From the NCBI RefSeq assembly GCF_004122105.1, contig NZ_SBKN01000001.1, positions 620,001-684,000 of the forward strand: a stretch of 64,000 nt of DNA, written 5' to 3'. Of the stretch, positions 8,912 through 17,628 are shown in pieces. The position numbers and the translations under genes were made by a program. Position 1 is the stretch's first letter; every line of letters starts with the position of its first letter. Source of the DNA: Flavobacterium stagni (lineage in GTDB: Bacteria; Bacteroidota; Bacteroidia; Flavobacteriales; Flavobacteriaceae). The notes beneath the pieces are model-generated. The model was not told where the DNA came from, made no database searches, and worked only from the letters and a program-made list of their open reading frames with translations.

Positions 8912-10372
8912 TTGAGTCTTTACAAGAATCTCTTCAAACAAACCCTGATATACGGAATGGCAACCGTTTTGCCTCGTATCATTAGCTTCTTACTCAATCC
9001 ACTTTATATCTACTATTTGAAAGATAAAAGTCAGATGGGTATTGTATCGGTTATCTTTTCGTATCTCGTTTTTTTTAATGTCTTTCTTTCCTATGGAATG
9101 GAAACGGCTTTTTTCCGGTTTTTCAATAAAGAAGAAGACAAAAGCAAGGTGATTTCAACAAGTACTATTTCTTTGTTTTGGTCCACACTTGGGTTTTTAG
9201 TTCTCGCTTTATTATTTCGAAATACGTTGGCTCACAAAAGTGGCTTTGCAGTAGAATTCATCACTTATGCAATTTGGATTACGGCTTTTGATGCTTTAGC
9301 TATTATTCCCTTTTCAAAGCTTCGGGCCGAAAGAAAACCGATGAAATATGCGGCCATTAAGATTGGAAACGTAAGCCTGCAAATTGTCTTAAGTATATTT
9401 TTTCTGGCTTTTCTCCCCAATTTAGCCAAAAATAATCCCGATGGATTTTTAAATACGATCTATTTCCCTGACTTTCAGATTGGCTATATTTTTATTGCCA
9501 ATTTAGCGGCAAGTTTGGCTACGTTTTTAGTTTTACTACCCAATTACACTTCCATTTCTTGGAAATTTGATTACGCCCTTTGGAAACAAATGATGCGTTA
9601 CGGCTACCCGGTTTTATTGGCCGGAATTGCATTTGCCATCAACGAACATTTTGATAAAATCTTGTTGGATTGGTTTCACGTACCCTTAGCGGATATCGGA
9701 GCTTATTCGGCTTGTTATAAAATTGGGATGTTCATGGTGCTGTTTCGTACGGCCTATTCCTTGGGGATCGAACCTTTCTTTTTCTCCCATGCGGGAAATG
9801 AAAATGCACCCCAAACGTATGCAACTATTACCAAGTATTTTGTGATTTTTGGTTCCTTTATCTCGTTGTTTGTTGTCGCTTTTATCGATTTGCTCAAACA
9901 ACCTTTAGTGCCCAATGAAGCTTATTGGGTGGCCATTAAAGTCGTTCCCTTAATCGTGTTTGCCAATTTCTTTTTGGGGATTTATACGAATCTCTCCGTT
10001 TGGTATAAATTAATTGATAAGACCTTAATTGGCGCCTATATTTCCTTTGTGGGTGCATTCGTAACCTTGGCCCTGAATTATCTCTTAATTCCGAAATACA
10101 GCTATTACGGATCGGCCATTGCTACTATTGCGGCCTACGGAAGCATGATGATTATTTCCTATCATTTAGGAAAAAAGAAATATCCTATACCGTATGATTT
10201 CAACCGTATTTTCAGTTATCTCGGACTCTCGGTTGGCTTCTCTGTATTGGCTTTTTATGTGGATTATATTCGTGATAATTATCCCATCAAAGTACTTTTA
10301 TTACTAGTATTTTTATCGTTTATTTATAAAAGTGAAAAAGAGACGCTAATGCGTATTCTTCGCAGAAAATAA
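8912..10372 (+). CDS. Oligosaccharide flippase family (Wzx/MATE-like) protein
   Basis: A polytopic membrane protein of about 486 residues with roughly 12-14 hydrophobic helices, of the polysaccharide-biosynthesis/oligosaccharide-flippase group that moves lipid-linked sugars across the inner membrane. The longest frame starts with ATG at 8873, only 3 bp after the terminator T-run, and adds 13 hydrophobic residues. Relatives as I recall them begin [10 protein letters not shown], which corresponds to the in-frame TTG at 8912, and a TATTTTTG box lies at 8887-8894 inside the extension, so the TTG start is preferred. It is the first gene of a plus-strand run through dut, a nucleotidyltransferase and envelope genes. 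The transported substrate is unknown; LPS or cell-envelope polysaccharide is inferred. Confidence 0.75.
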   Translation: MSLYKNLFKQTLIYGMATVLPRIISFLLNPLYIYYLKDKSQMGIVSVIFSYLVFFNVFLSYGMETAFFRFFNKEEDKSKVISTSTISLFWSTLGFLVLALLFRNTLAHKSGFAVEFITYAIWITAFDALAIIPFSKLRAERKPMKYAAIKIGNVSLQIVLSIFFLAFLPNLAKNNPDGFLNTIYFPDFQIGYIFIANLAASLATFLVLLPNYTSISWKFDYALWKQMMRYGYPVLLAGIAFAINEHFDKILLDWFHVPLADIGAYSACYKIGMFMVLFRTAYSLGIEPFFFSHAGNENAPQTYATITKYFVIFGSFISLFVVAFIDLLKQPLVPNEAYWVAIKVVPLIVFANFFLGIYTNLSVWYKLIDKTLIGAYISFVGAFVTLALNYLLIPKYSYYGSAIATIAAYGSMMIISYHLGKKKYPIPYDFNRIFSYLGLSVGFSVLAFYVDYIRDNYPIKVLLLLVFLSFIYKSEKETLMRILRRK

Positions 10373-10377
10373 AAACT

Positions 10378-10812
10378 ATGAAAATTAAGATTATCAATAC
10401 GTCTTCGCACGATTTGCCTGCTTATGAAACACTAGCCTCGGCAGGAATGGACTTGCGTGCACAATTGGATGAGCCTGTTACTTTACAACCGTTAGGTCGC
10501 GCCATCATCAAAACGGGTTTGTTTATAGAATTACCCGTTGGTTACGAAGCCCAAGTTCGTCCCCGTAGCGGATTGGCCGCCAAAAAAGGAATTACCGTAT
10601 TGAATTCGCCTGGAACAGTCGATGCCGATTACCGTGGTGAAATTGGGGTCATTTTAGTAAATTTATCCCAAGAACCTTTTGTGGTTGAAAATGGCGAACG
10701 AATTGCCCAATTGGTCATTGCTAAACACGAACGTGCCGAGTGGATTGAAGTCACTGAATTGTCAGAAACTTCACGCGGTGCAGGCGGATTTGGCAGTACC
10801 GGAGTAAAATAA
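10378..10812 (+). CDS. dut: dUTP diphosphatase
   Basis: A 144-residue trimeric dUTPase that hydrolyses dUTP to dUMP and PPi, keeping uracil out of DNA and feeding dTMP synthesis. All five family motifs are present in order: A-G-M-D-L-R-A (22-28), [19 protein letters not shown] with the catalytic Asp, E-R-I-A-Q-L-V-I, and the Gly-rich C-terminal arm [10 protein letters not shown]. Length is normal. It starts 5 bp after the flippase stop and is probably in the same transcript. Confidence 0.97.
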   Translation: MKIKIINTSSHDLPAYETLASAGMDLRAQLDEPVTLQPLGRAIIKTGLFIELPVGYEAQVRPRSGLAAKKGITVLNSPGTVDADYRGEIGVILVNLSQEPFVVENGERIAQLVIAKHERAEWIEVTELSETSRGAGGFGSTGVK

Positions 10813-10878
10813 AAACAGGATTTTGAATAACACATTTTCAACAATTTTTTTTGTTGGAACCCTAAAACCAAAACAACA

Positions 10879-11892
10879 ATGAAGATTATCGTACCTATGG
10901 CCGGACGCGGATCACGCCTTCGACCACATACCCTAACGGTACCGAAACCGTTAATCCCAATCGCTGGAAAACCCATCGTGCACCGTTTGGTGGAAGATAT
11001 CGCGCAAGTCATCAATCAAAAAATTGACGAGATTGCCTTTATCATTCATAAAGATTTTGGCAAAAAAGTAGAAGAAGATTTGATTGCTATCGCAGAAAAA
11101 CTAGGCGCTCGCGGTACCATTTGTTACCAAAACGAAGCCTTAGGAACGGCCCATGCGATTTTGTGTGCCAAAGAAAGCATGTCGGGACCTATTGTTGTTG
11201 CGTATGCCGATACCTTATTCCGTGCCGATTTTTCATTGGACACTTCAGCTGATGCCGTGATTTGGGTAAAACAAGTGGACGATCCAAGTGCTTTTGGTGT
11301 GGTACAATTGAACGACCAAAACCAAATTGTGGATTTTGTAGAAAAACCCAAAGAGTTTATCTCGGATTTAGCGATTATCGGAATTTATTATTTCCAATCC
11401 GGGGAAACCTTACGCACCGAATTACAATACCTGCTCGATAATAACGTTGTAAAAGGCGGTGAGTACCAGTTGACCGACGCTTTGGAAAACATGAAGCAAA
11501 AAGGCATGAAATTTGTGCCCGGTAAAGTGGACGAGTGGATGGATTGTGGAAACAAAAACGTTACTGTTGAAACCAATTCGCGTATGCTGAATTTCTTGCA
11601 CCAAGACGGTGTGGAAAATTTAGTTGCCGCTAATGTAAAATTGGAAAACAGTACGATCATTCCACCATGTCATATTGCTGAAGATGTCATCTTAGTGAAT
11701 GCTACTGTGGGTCCAAATGTTTCGTTAGGAAAAGGAACGCATGTGATTGACAGTACCATTAAAAACAGCTTGGTTCAAACCCACGCGCACATAAAAAATG
11801 CACAGTTAGATAATGCGATGATAGGAAATCACGCGTCGTTTGATGGCAATTTTACAAGTATTAGTATCGGAGATTATTCCGTTTTAGAATAA
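10879..11892 (+). CDS. Sugar-phosphate nucleotidyltransferase with left-handed beta-helix tail
   Basis: A 337-residue NDP-sugar pyrophosphorylase. The N-terminal domain has the nucleotide-binding signature M-A-G-R-G-S-R-L-R-P-H-T (7-18) and the P-K-P-L-I-P-I-A-G-K-P motif; A-Y-A-D-T-L-F holds the metal-binding Asp. The C-terminal 90 residues show hexapeptide-like repeats of a left-handed beta helix. It should couple a sugar 1-phosphate to an NTP (dTTP or UTP) for envelope polysaccharide synthesis. It is shorter than GlmU and has no acetyltransferase active site, so it is a RfbA/GlmU-N type enzyme of unknown sugar specificity. It lies 3 bp before the TPR gene in the same operon. Confidence 0.85.
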   Translation: MKIIVPMAGRGSRLRPHTLTVPKPLIPIAGKPIVHRLVEDIAQVINQKIDEIAFIIHKDFGKKVEEDLIAIAEKLGARGTICYQNEALGTAHAILCAKESMSGPIVVAYADTLFRADFSLDTSADAVIWVKQVDDPSAFGVVQLNDQNQIVDFVEKPKEFISDLAIIGIYYFQSGETLRTELQYLLDNNVVKGGEYQLTDALENMKQKGMKFVPGKVDEWMDCGNKNVTVETNSRMLNFLHQDGVENLVAANVKLENSTIIPPCHIAEDVILVNATVGPNVSLGKGTHVIDSTIKNSLVQTHAHIKNAQLDNAMIGNHASFDGNFTSISIGDYSVLE

Positions 11893-11895
11893 AAA

Positions 11896-13242
11896 ATGAA
11901 AATGCGATTTCTAATTTATGGTTTCATGGGACTGTTGGTTTCCCCTTCGCTTTGGGCGCAAGAGCCCGAGGATACAGCATTGGCACCCGATGATTTCCAA
12001 AACCATTATTATGAATCGCTGAAACAAAAAGGGATTGAGAATTACGACAAAGCCCTTGATGAATTGAATCAATGTGAAAAAATTCAGCCCAACAATGCCG
12101 TTGTGTATTTTGAAAAAGGGAAGAATTATTATTTCATGAAACGCTACAATGAGGCGTTTGATCAATTCAAAAAAGTCACCGAAATGGATGACAAAAACCG
12201 TTGGGCTTGGGCGGGCATGTATGATGTGTGTTACGACACCAAAGATTACAATCGCGCCATTGCTATCGTTCAGAAATTAATTGAGTTCAAAGCCGATTAC
12301 AAAGAAGATTTGTGTTCGCTCTACATGTTGACCAAACAATATGACAAAGCATTGGATTTAATTAACGATTTAAATGCTACCGTTGGAAAATCGGATAAAC
12401 GGGAATTGTATATGGCTCAAATTTTACAAGATGCCAAATACCAAGGTCCGGAGAAGAATGATTTGGTGGATAAAATCAAAAAATTCCCCAAAGATGAATC
12501 CAACTACATCGCTTTAATTTACTTGTATTCGCAAAGCAATCAAGAAGAAAAAGCGTTGGAAGTCGCACGCCAATTGGAAAAAGAAATCCCGAATTCGGAG
12601 TGGGCACAAGTGAGCTTATTCAAGTACCATTTGAATGGGAATAACGGCGAACAAGCCGTTAAATCCATGAATATCGTTTTGGCTTCGGATAAAATTGATA
12701 AAAAAATCAAGCACCGCATGTTAAACGAGTTTTTGATTTTTACCAAAACCAATCCCCAATTTGAAAGCGATTTGGACAAAGCCATTGGTTATTTTGATGA
12801 GGATAAAGAAGTCAATGTTGCCAAAGAAATCGGGAAGTTTTACCAAGCCAAAAAAGAGTGGGCAAAAGCCGTAAAATACTATGAAATGCACCAAAAATCG
12901 CACAGCGATGACATGGAAGGCATTTTATTGTTGCTCCAAGCCTATACCGAAAGTTTACAATTTGAAAAGTTAGGGCGTTTATCTACCGAGTTGATCGAAT
13001 TGTTTCCTACCCAACCGCAGTTATATTATTACAACGGTTTGGCCTTGAACCAACTTCGCCAATATAAATTAGCCAAAAATACCCTAGAAGCCGGTTTGGA
13101 TTTTATTGTGGATGATTTGGTGTTGGAAATCAACTTTAATTTACAATTGGGCGAAGCGTATGCCGGCTTGGGAGATGCCAAAAAGAAGAATGAATATTTT
13201 GAAAAAGCCAGTCAGCTTTTAGAAAAAACGAAGAAAAAATAA
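11896..13242 (+). CDS. Exported TPR protein
   Basis: A 448-residue protein with a signal peptide ending in L-W-A-Q (residues 1-22), followed by tetratricopeptide repeats over nearly the whole length (A-V-V-Y-F-E-K-G-K-N-Y-Y, Y-N-E-A-F-D-Q-F-K-K-V, K-E-W-A-K-A-V-K-Y-Y-E). It probably acts as a periplasmic or outer-membrane scaffold. The stop codon overlaps the start of the DUF4292 lipoprotein by one base, and an EnvC-like protein follows, so a shared envelope role is likely. No enzymatic domain is visible; its partner is unknown. Confidence 0.8.
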   Translation: MKMRFLIYGFMGLLVSPSLWAQEPEDTALAPDDFQNHYYESLKQKGIENYDKALDELNQCEKIQPNNAVVYFEKGKNYYFMKRYNEAFDQFKKVTEMDDKNRWAWAGMYDVCYDTKDYNRAIAIVQKLIEFKADYKEDLCSLYMLTKQYDKALDLINDLNATVGKSDKRELYMAQILQDAKYQGPEKNDLVDKIKKFPKDESNYIALIYLYSQSNQEEKALEVARQLEKEIPNSEWAQVSLFKYHLNGNNGEQAVKSMNIVLASDKIDKKIKHRMLNEFLIFTKTNPQFESDLDKAIGYFDEDKEVNVAKEIGKFYQAKKEWAKAVKYYEMHQKSHSDDMEGILLLLQAYTESLQFEKLGRLSTELIELFPTQPQLYYYNGLALNQLRQYKLAKNTLEAGLDFIVDDLVLEINFNLQLGEAYAGLGDAKKKNEYFEKASQLLEKTKKK

Positions 13243-14042
13243 TGCAAGTATTCACACGATATATCTACCGAATTGTTCTCGTGAGCAGCGTGTTGGCTCT
13301 ACAATCGTGCCGACCTAAAGCTATTGTAGTAGCAGAAACGGCTGCGACCAATAATGAAATTCCGGCCCTTCAAATTATTGATAAATACAATTTGAATGCG
13401 CTGAATTTTTCGACCTTAAATATCAAAGCTTCGGCGAAATATGAAGACGAGAATCAGTCGCAACATGTTACCGCTGAAATTCGGATGAAGAAGGATGAAA
13501 AAATCATGGTGATTATTCGCGTGTTGGGCATTACCATGGCCAAAGCCTTGATTACGCCCACAGAAGTGAAATACTATGACAAAATTGGAAATAAGTATTT
13601 TGAAGGCGATTATTCTGCGTTAAGTCGGTGGTTGGGAACCGATTTGGATTACCAAAAAGTGCAAAGTATTTTTCTAGGAAAAACCATTGATGATTTACAA
13701 AAAGGGAAATATGCTGTGACCATCGCTGATAAATGGTACCGCTTGCACGATAAAGAAAATGCGGCCATGGACAAGTCGTTTTACTTTGAAGGCGAAAATT
13801 ATTTGGTGAAAAAACAAGAAATCAACCAACCAAATTTGCAACGTTCTCTGCAAGTAACCTATCCTGAATACCGTAAAACTGATGAAAAATTTCTTCCTTT
13901 GCAATTGCTTTTGGAAGCCCAATTGGAATCGGCAAAAACCTCTATTGATGTAGAATATAAAAACGTCAATTTTAATGAAGATTTGTCGTTTCCCTATTCT
14001 GTTCCTGAAGGATTTGAACGCATAGAACTCGAAAAGAATTAA
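13242..14042 (+). CDS. DUF4292-family lipoprotein
   Basis: A 266-residue predicted outer-membrane lipoprotein. The signal sequence ends in lipobox L-Q-S-C (Cys at about residue 23). The rest is beta-rich and resembles the LolA/LolB-like fold that I associate with DUF4292, a Bacteroidota family found beside TPR and EnvC-like genes, as here. Its start overlaps the TPR stop by one base (TAATG), which implies translational coupling. Lipoprotein or lipid transport is possible from the fold but is inference. Confidence 0.75.
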   Translation: MQVFTRYIYRIVLVSSVLALQSCRPKAIVVAETAATNNEIPALQIIDKYNLNALNFSTLNIKASAKYEDENQSQHVTAEIRMKKDEKIMVIIRVLGITMAKALITPTEVKYYDKIGNKYFEGDYSALSRWLGTDLDYQKVQSIFLGKTIDDLQKGKYAVTIADKWYRLHDKENAAMDKSFYFEGENYLVKKQEINQPNLQRSLQVTYPEYRKTDEKFLPLQLLLEAQLESAKTSIDVEYKNVNFNEDLSFPYSVPEGFERIELEKN

Positions 14043-14044
14043 AC

Positions 14045-15295
14045 ATGAAGCAAGTACTTTTTACTTTTTTGGCGGTAATGACCACTTCTCTTGGTATGGC
14101 CCAATTGACCCAAGAGGAATTGGAACAGCGCAAAGCAAAAATCCAGCAAGAAATTCTGGACAAAGAACGCATGCTTCAAGAAGTTCGATCCAAAGAGAAA
14201 TCGGTTACTAAATTATTGGATATCCAAAAAGAGAAGATTGGTTTAAAGGAAAAGTTGATCAGTACGACCAATAAGCAAGCGCGTATTATCAATGATAATT
14301 TGTATTTAAACCAGTTGGAGATTAACAAGTTGAAAAAAGACTTGGAAATCTTGAAAAAAGACTATGCTGAAATGATCTTGAAGTCGTATAAGAGTCGGTC
14401 GCAGCACAGTCGCGCCATGTTTTTATTGTCTTCAGAAAATTTTACACAAGCCTACAAACGTTTGCAGTACATGAAGCAATATTCCAGCTATCGTAAAATG
14501 CAAGGGCAAGAAATCAAAGATAAAACGACCAAGTTAGCCAACCATTATACCGAACTGAACAAGCAAAAAGAAGAGAAAGTAAAATTATTGGCAGAACAGC
14601 AAAAGCAACGCGAAGATCTTGAGAAAGAACGTCAGGAGCAGGAGAAATTGGCGAACAGTCTTAAAAAAGACAAGAAACAAATTGCGGCTGAGATTAAGAA
14701 AAAGCAACAAGAATCCCGTAAAATCGATGCTCAAATTCAGAAATTGATTCGGGAAGCCATTGCGGATGCTAACCGTAAAGCGGCGGCGGCGAAAGCGAAA
14801 GCCAATCCGAAGACGACGACCGTGGCTGAAACGAAAAAGATTGAAACGTCGGCTAAAATTGTTTTAACCCCAGAAGGGAAAGTTATTTCGGATAATTTTA
14901 AAGCGAATAAAGGGCGTTTGCCTTGGCCGGTAGAACGCGGTGTAATTTCGTTAGGTTTTGGTGACCAACCCCATCCAGTGTATAAATCTTTGATTGTTCA
15001 CAACAGTGGTGTGGATATTACTACGGATGCCAATGCGAATGTTCGTGTGGTTTTCAAAGGAGAAGTTTCGCAAATTCAGAAGATTGGAAACAAATTTGCC
15101 GTACTGGTGAAGCACGGGGATTATTTCACGATTTATCACAACTTGGTTTCGGTTTCGGTTTCTGAAGGAGAAAATATAAGCGCCAAGCAAACCATTGGAA
15201 AGGTAAAAACCGATTCGGATGGAAAGGCGGTACTTCGCTTTATGATTTCCCAAAATGCAACCTATGTGAATCCGTCACAGTGGTTGAATCGTTAA
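14045..15295 (+). CDS. EnvC-like murein hydrolase activator (degenerate M23/LytM)
   Basis: A 416-residue exported protein: signal peptide (1-19, ending G-M-A-Q), a long coiled coil (about 20-250), an Ala/Lys-rich linker and a C-terminal LytM/M23 domain (about 300-416). The LytM domain has H-N-S-G-V-D in place of the zinc-binding H-x3-D, and Y-H-N-L in place of the catalytic H-x-H, so it is probably not a peptidase. This is the architecture of EnvC, which activates periplasmic amidases to split septal peptidoglycan. It is the last gene of the flippase-to-EnvC operon, starting 2 bp after the DUF4292 stop. The amidase partner is not in the window. Confidence 0.85.
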   Translation: MKQVLFTFLAVMTTSLGMAQLTQEELEQRKAKIQQEILDKERMLQEVRSKEKSVTKLLDIQKEKIGLKEKLISTTNKQARIINDNLYLNQLEINKLKKDLEILKKDYAEMILKSYKSRSQHSRAMFLLSSENFTQAYKRLQYMKQYSSYRKMQGQEIKDKTTKLANHYTELNKQKEEKVKLLAEQQKQREDLEKERQEQEKLANSLKKDKKQIAAEIKKKQQESRKIDAQIQKLIREAIADANRKAAAAKAKANPKTTTVAETKKIETSAKIVLTPEGKVISDNFKANKGRLPWPVERGVISLGFGDQPHPVYKSLIVHNSGVDITTDANANVRVVFKGEVSQIQKIGNKFAVLVKHGDYFTIYHNLVSVSVSEGENISAKQTIGKVKTDSDGKAVLRFMISQNATYVNPSQWLNR

Positions 15296-15336
15296 TACAG
15301 ATTCTATAACTCGATATAACAACAAAAACGTCGCTA

Positions 15337-15411
15337 CAGCCCCGGTAGTAGTGGAAATCCTGCGGAGCGAAGCGGAGCAGATTGCAACGGATAACGGGAC
15401 TAGGCGTGAGT
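15337..15411 (-). repeat. Dispersed palindromic intergenic element, copy A
   Basis: A GC-rich block 41 nt after the EnvC-like gene, starting with AGCCCCGGTAG and ending near GGGACTAGGCGTGAG. Read on the minus strand it shares TCCGTTGCAATC and GGATTTCCACT with the other elements of the window, and its AGCCCCG(G/A)TAG end matches copy D2. It contains no open frame. It is a member of a dispersed flavobacterial repeat family rather than a gene. Confidence 0.6.
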
Positions 15412-15434
15412 GAAAGCACCAAGTGTGTGCTGCC

Positions 15435-15464
15435 TCATAAAAAAAGCGCCCCGAAGAGCGCTTT
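15435..15464 (-). terminator. Intrinsic terminator of the DUF3857 gene pair
   Basis: AAAGCGC (15443-15449) and GCGCTTT (15458-15464) form a 7-bp stem. On the minus strand it is followed by a run of T, just after the stop codon at 15467. Confidence 0.75.
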
Positions 15465-15466
15465 AC

Positions 15467-17626
15467 TTAATTCTTTTTCAACAAGACCTTTTCTTGTGTA
15501 AACTGATAGGCCGCATCCAGGAACTGAATCATTTTGTTCCAGTTGGCATTGGGCTCGAAGTAGTTTTTGTAGTATTTCAAGGTTTTGATCACCAGTTGAT
15601 TGCCTTTGACTTCGGCGGTGGATACAAATCCGCCGGTTTCATTTTCCACCTTTTTGTTTAATTTTTCCAAGCCTGAAACGCTGTATCCTTCGGGAATGTT
15701 GAAGGTGATTTCGTTTTCAAAGGAGCGTGGGAAACTCATGTAAATGTTGTTTTTACGTTCGATTTCCTTCTTGTCGATTTCAATTTGTGAGGTTAAGAAA
15801 CGCCCGATTTCCAAAAGGTACTTGTCGCCCGCTTTTTTCACATAATTGTTGGCAATGGTAAAGCCATCATGGATTTCAAGCGCATTGTCTTTACCGTAAC
15901 GCCCCGTGTTTTTAATTTCGAATGTATAGTCGTCTACTTTGACTTCATACTCACTTTCCACATTGGATTTGTAGGTTTCGTTTTGTTTGTCTTTTAACTT
16001 TTTAATCAAGGCATCCAACTCGTTCGTATACTGTTTACGGTCCTTTTCTTTACGCACATAATCCATCAATTTCATGGTGCCGTAGCGGTTGTAATCTTCG
16101 TATACAAAATCGTAGAATTGCAACTTATCGTCTTGCTCGGATTCTTTTAAATGGCCGAAGTAAGCGGCATCGCGTTGTACTTTATAGCCGGTGAAATCGA
16201 CAAGGTCAACTTTTGTTTTGATACGTGAAACGTTGTCTTTGTAGGTGCTGCTGGGTAATGTAACATTGGAAACATCGGTCACGCGTTTGCCTTTGGACAC
16301 TTCCAAAACATAGGCTTTGGAGTTTTCAATGGAGTAATTTACTTGATCGGTTCCTGAATAGGCGTTGAAATATTCGATGTAAATCGGTTTGGGCGTGTTG
16401 ACGCGAATTAATTTACGCACATTTTGTTGGATCAATAAATCGTCGATAGAGCCGTTAAATCGTGGCGTAGCGATGATTACATCATAACTGATTTCCTGTT
16501 TTTTCAAGAACTGCATAAAGTAATTCACAAACGGCACTTCGTCGCGGAAAAAGATGGGGTTGGTGCCATAATAGGCGAACGGGTACATGATTTTCGCTTC
16601 ATTCACCACAAAAGCTTCGAAATAACGGGTGAAGAATTCGTGACGACAGAAATAATAAATTTCACGCACTTTCTCTTCTTCAGTAGCAAAACTCTTTTCT
16701 TTCAAATAGCGATTGACCACACCTAAGTCGCCATCGGGATAGAATTTTTTATTGTAGTATTCAAAAATATCTTCTTTAGAGATGGTTTTCTTTACCACTT
16801 TTTCACTTTCAGGTAAGAAACCATCGGCGAGTTTTTCAAATTTACCTGAACGGGCAAAAATGACTTGAAATTTATAGCAAGGCATTTCAGCCAAGGGATA
16901 AAACCAGCGTGGGAATTCATTCTTTTCGATGTTTTCGGCTTTCAATTCAAACAAACGATCACTGCTTTTACCCGTGTCAATTTGGTTCAAAGGTGGCGTA
17001 CCGTTGTAGGTGTTGAAGTTCAGGAAAAAGTCGTTTTCAGTATGCAAGTTGATTTTTAAATTCATCGTAGGATAAACATCCCCAAGCGGCGTTTCTACGG
17101 CTTCAAACGTATAATCGTATACGGATTTAAACGGTTCAACCGAATAGAAATAATAGTCGATGATGTCCCCAATTTCAAGATTTGGGATGGCTAGTTTTTT
17201 CTCACCATCCACTTCTTTGGCTTCTTTGTCGGTATCAATGATCACTTCTTTTCCGTCGGGTTTTACGATTTTAACGCCAATAAAATTGGTGCCTCGACGC
17301 CAAAATGAGCCCAATGCTTTATTGGAATAGAATTTGTCACGGTACGAAAACTCGGAGAATTCTTTTACCGAAGCTTGGTCCAAAAGCAGAATGCGTTTTC
17401 GGATCGAACTGGTGTAGGTAACGTTAATTCCGAATTTATGGTAGTCGTAATTTTCGTGTTTGTAAATAATGACGGCCGATTCGTTTTTCCATTTTTCAGG
17501 GACCGTGTTTGCTTTTTTATAGGGATCGCTGGCGCTCCAAATTTCGTCGCGAACTTCAGAAGCCGATTGTCCTAAGACAAAGAATACATTACACAGTAAT
17601 GCTGCCCATAATAGTTTGATTTTCAT
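15467..17626 (-). CDS. DUF3857 protein with degenerate transglutaminase core
   Basis: A 719-residue exported protein (signal peptide 1-19, L-G-Q-S-A-S). The N-terminal half resembles DUF3857, a beta-rich domain that usually precedes a transglutaminase-like fold. Residues 300-440 align in order with the transglutaminase region of the adjacent 635-residue paralogue (E-E-K-V-R-E-I-Y-Y-F-C-R-H), but the G-D-C-K catalytic Cys motif and the paired His/Asp are not found. The C-terminal third is a beta-rich DUF-type domain. It is 2 bp downstream of the paralogue, so both are expressed together, and a terminator follows. Loss of the triad suggests a binding or scaffold role in the periplasm or at the surface; no function is established. 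Confidence 0.75.
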   Translation of the reverse strand: MKIKLLWAALLCNVFFVLGQSASEVRDEIWSASDPYKKANTVPEKWKNESAVIIYKHENYDYHKFGINVTYTSSIRKRILLLDQASVKEFSEFSYRDKFYSNKALGSFWRRGTNFIGVKIVKPDGKEVIIDTDKEAKEVDGEKKLAIPNLEIGDIIDYYFYSVEPFKSVYDYTFEAVETPLGDVYPTMNLKINLHTENDFFLNFNTYNGTPPLNQIDTGKSSDRLFELKAENIEKNEFPRWFYPLAEMPCYKFQVIFARSGKFEKLADGFLPESEKVVKKTISKEDIFEYYNKKFYPDGDLGVVNRYLKEKSFATEEEKVREIYYFCRHEFFTRYFEAFVVNEAKIMYPFAYYGTNPIFFRDEVPFVNYFMQFLKKQEISYDVIIATPRFNGSIDDLLIQQNVRKLIRVNTPKPIYIEYFNAYSGTDQVNYSIENSKAYVLEVSKGKRVTDVSNVTLPSSTYKDNVSRIKTKVDLVDFTGYKVQRDAAYFGHLKESEQDDKLQFYDFVYEDYNRYGTMKLMDYVRKEKDRKQYTNELDALIKKLKDKQNETYKSNVESEYEVKVDDYTFEIKNTGRYGKDNALEIHDGFTIANNYVKKAGDKYLLEIGRFLTSQIEIDKKEIERKNNIYMSFPRSFENEITFNIPEGYSVSGLEKLNKKVENETGGFVSTAEVKGNQLVIKTLKYYKNYFEPNANWNKMIQFLDAAYQFTQEKVLLKKN

Positions 17627-17628
17627 GT

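Noticed and set aside
10813..10878. CAACAA/TTGTTG hairpin between dut and the nucleotidyltransferase
   Set aside because: Only six paired bases with a T-rich loop and no U-run after it, so termination is not convincing.
15296..15434. Copy A region considered as a tRNA or small RNA gene
   Set aside because: No cloverleaf, no T-loop GTTCGA-type word and no acceptor stem; it fits a dispersed repeat instead.
15410..15661. Plus-strand frame of 83 codons next to copy A
   Set aside because: It starts in repeat and terminator sequence and runs antisense to the DUF3857 gene.
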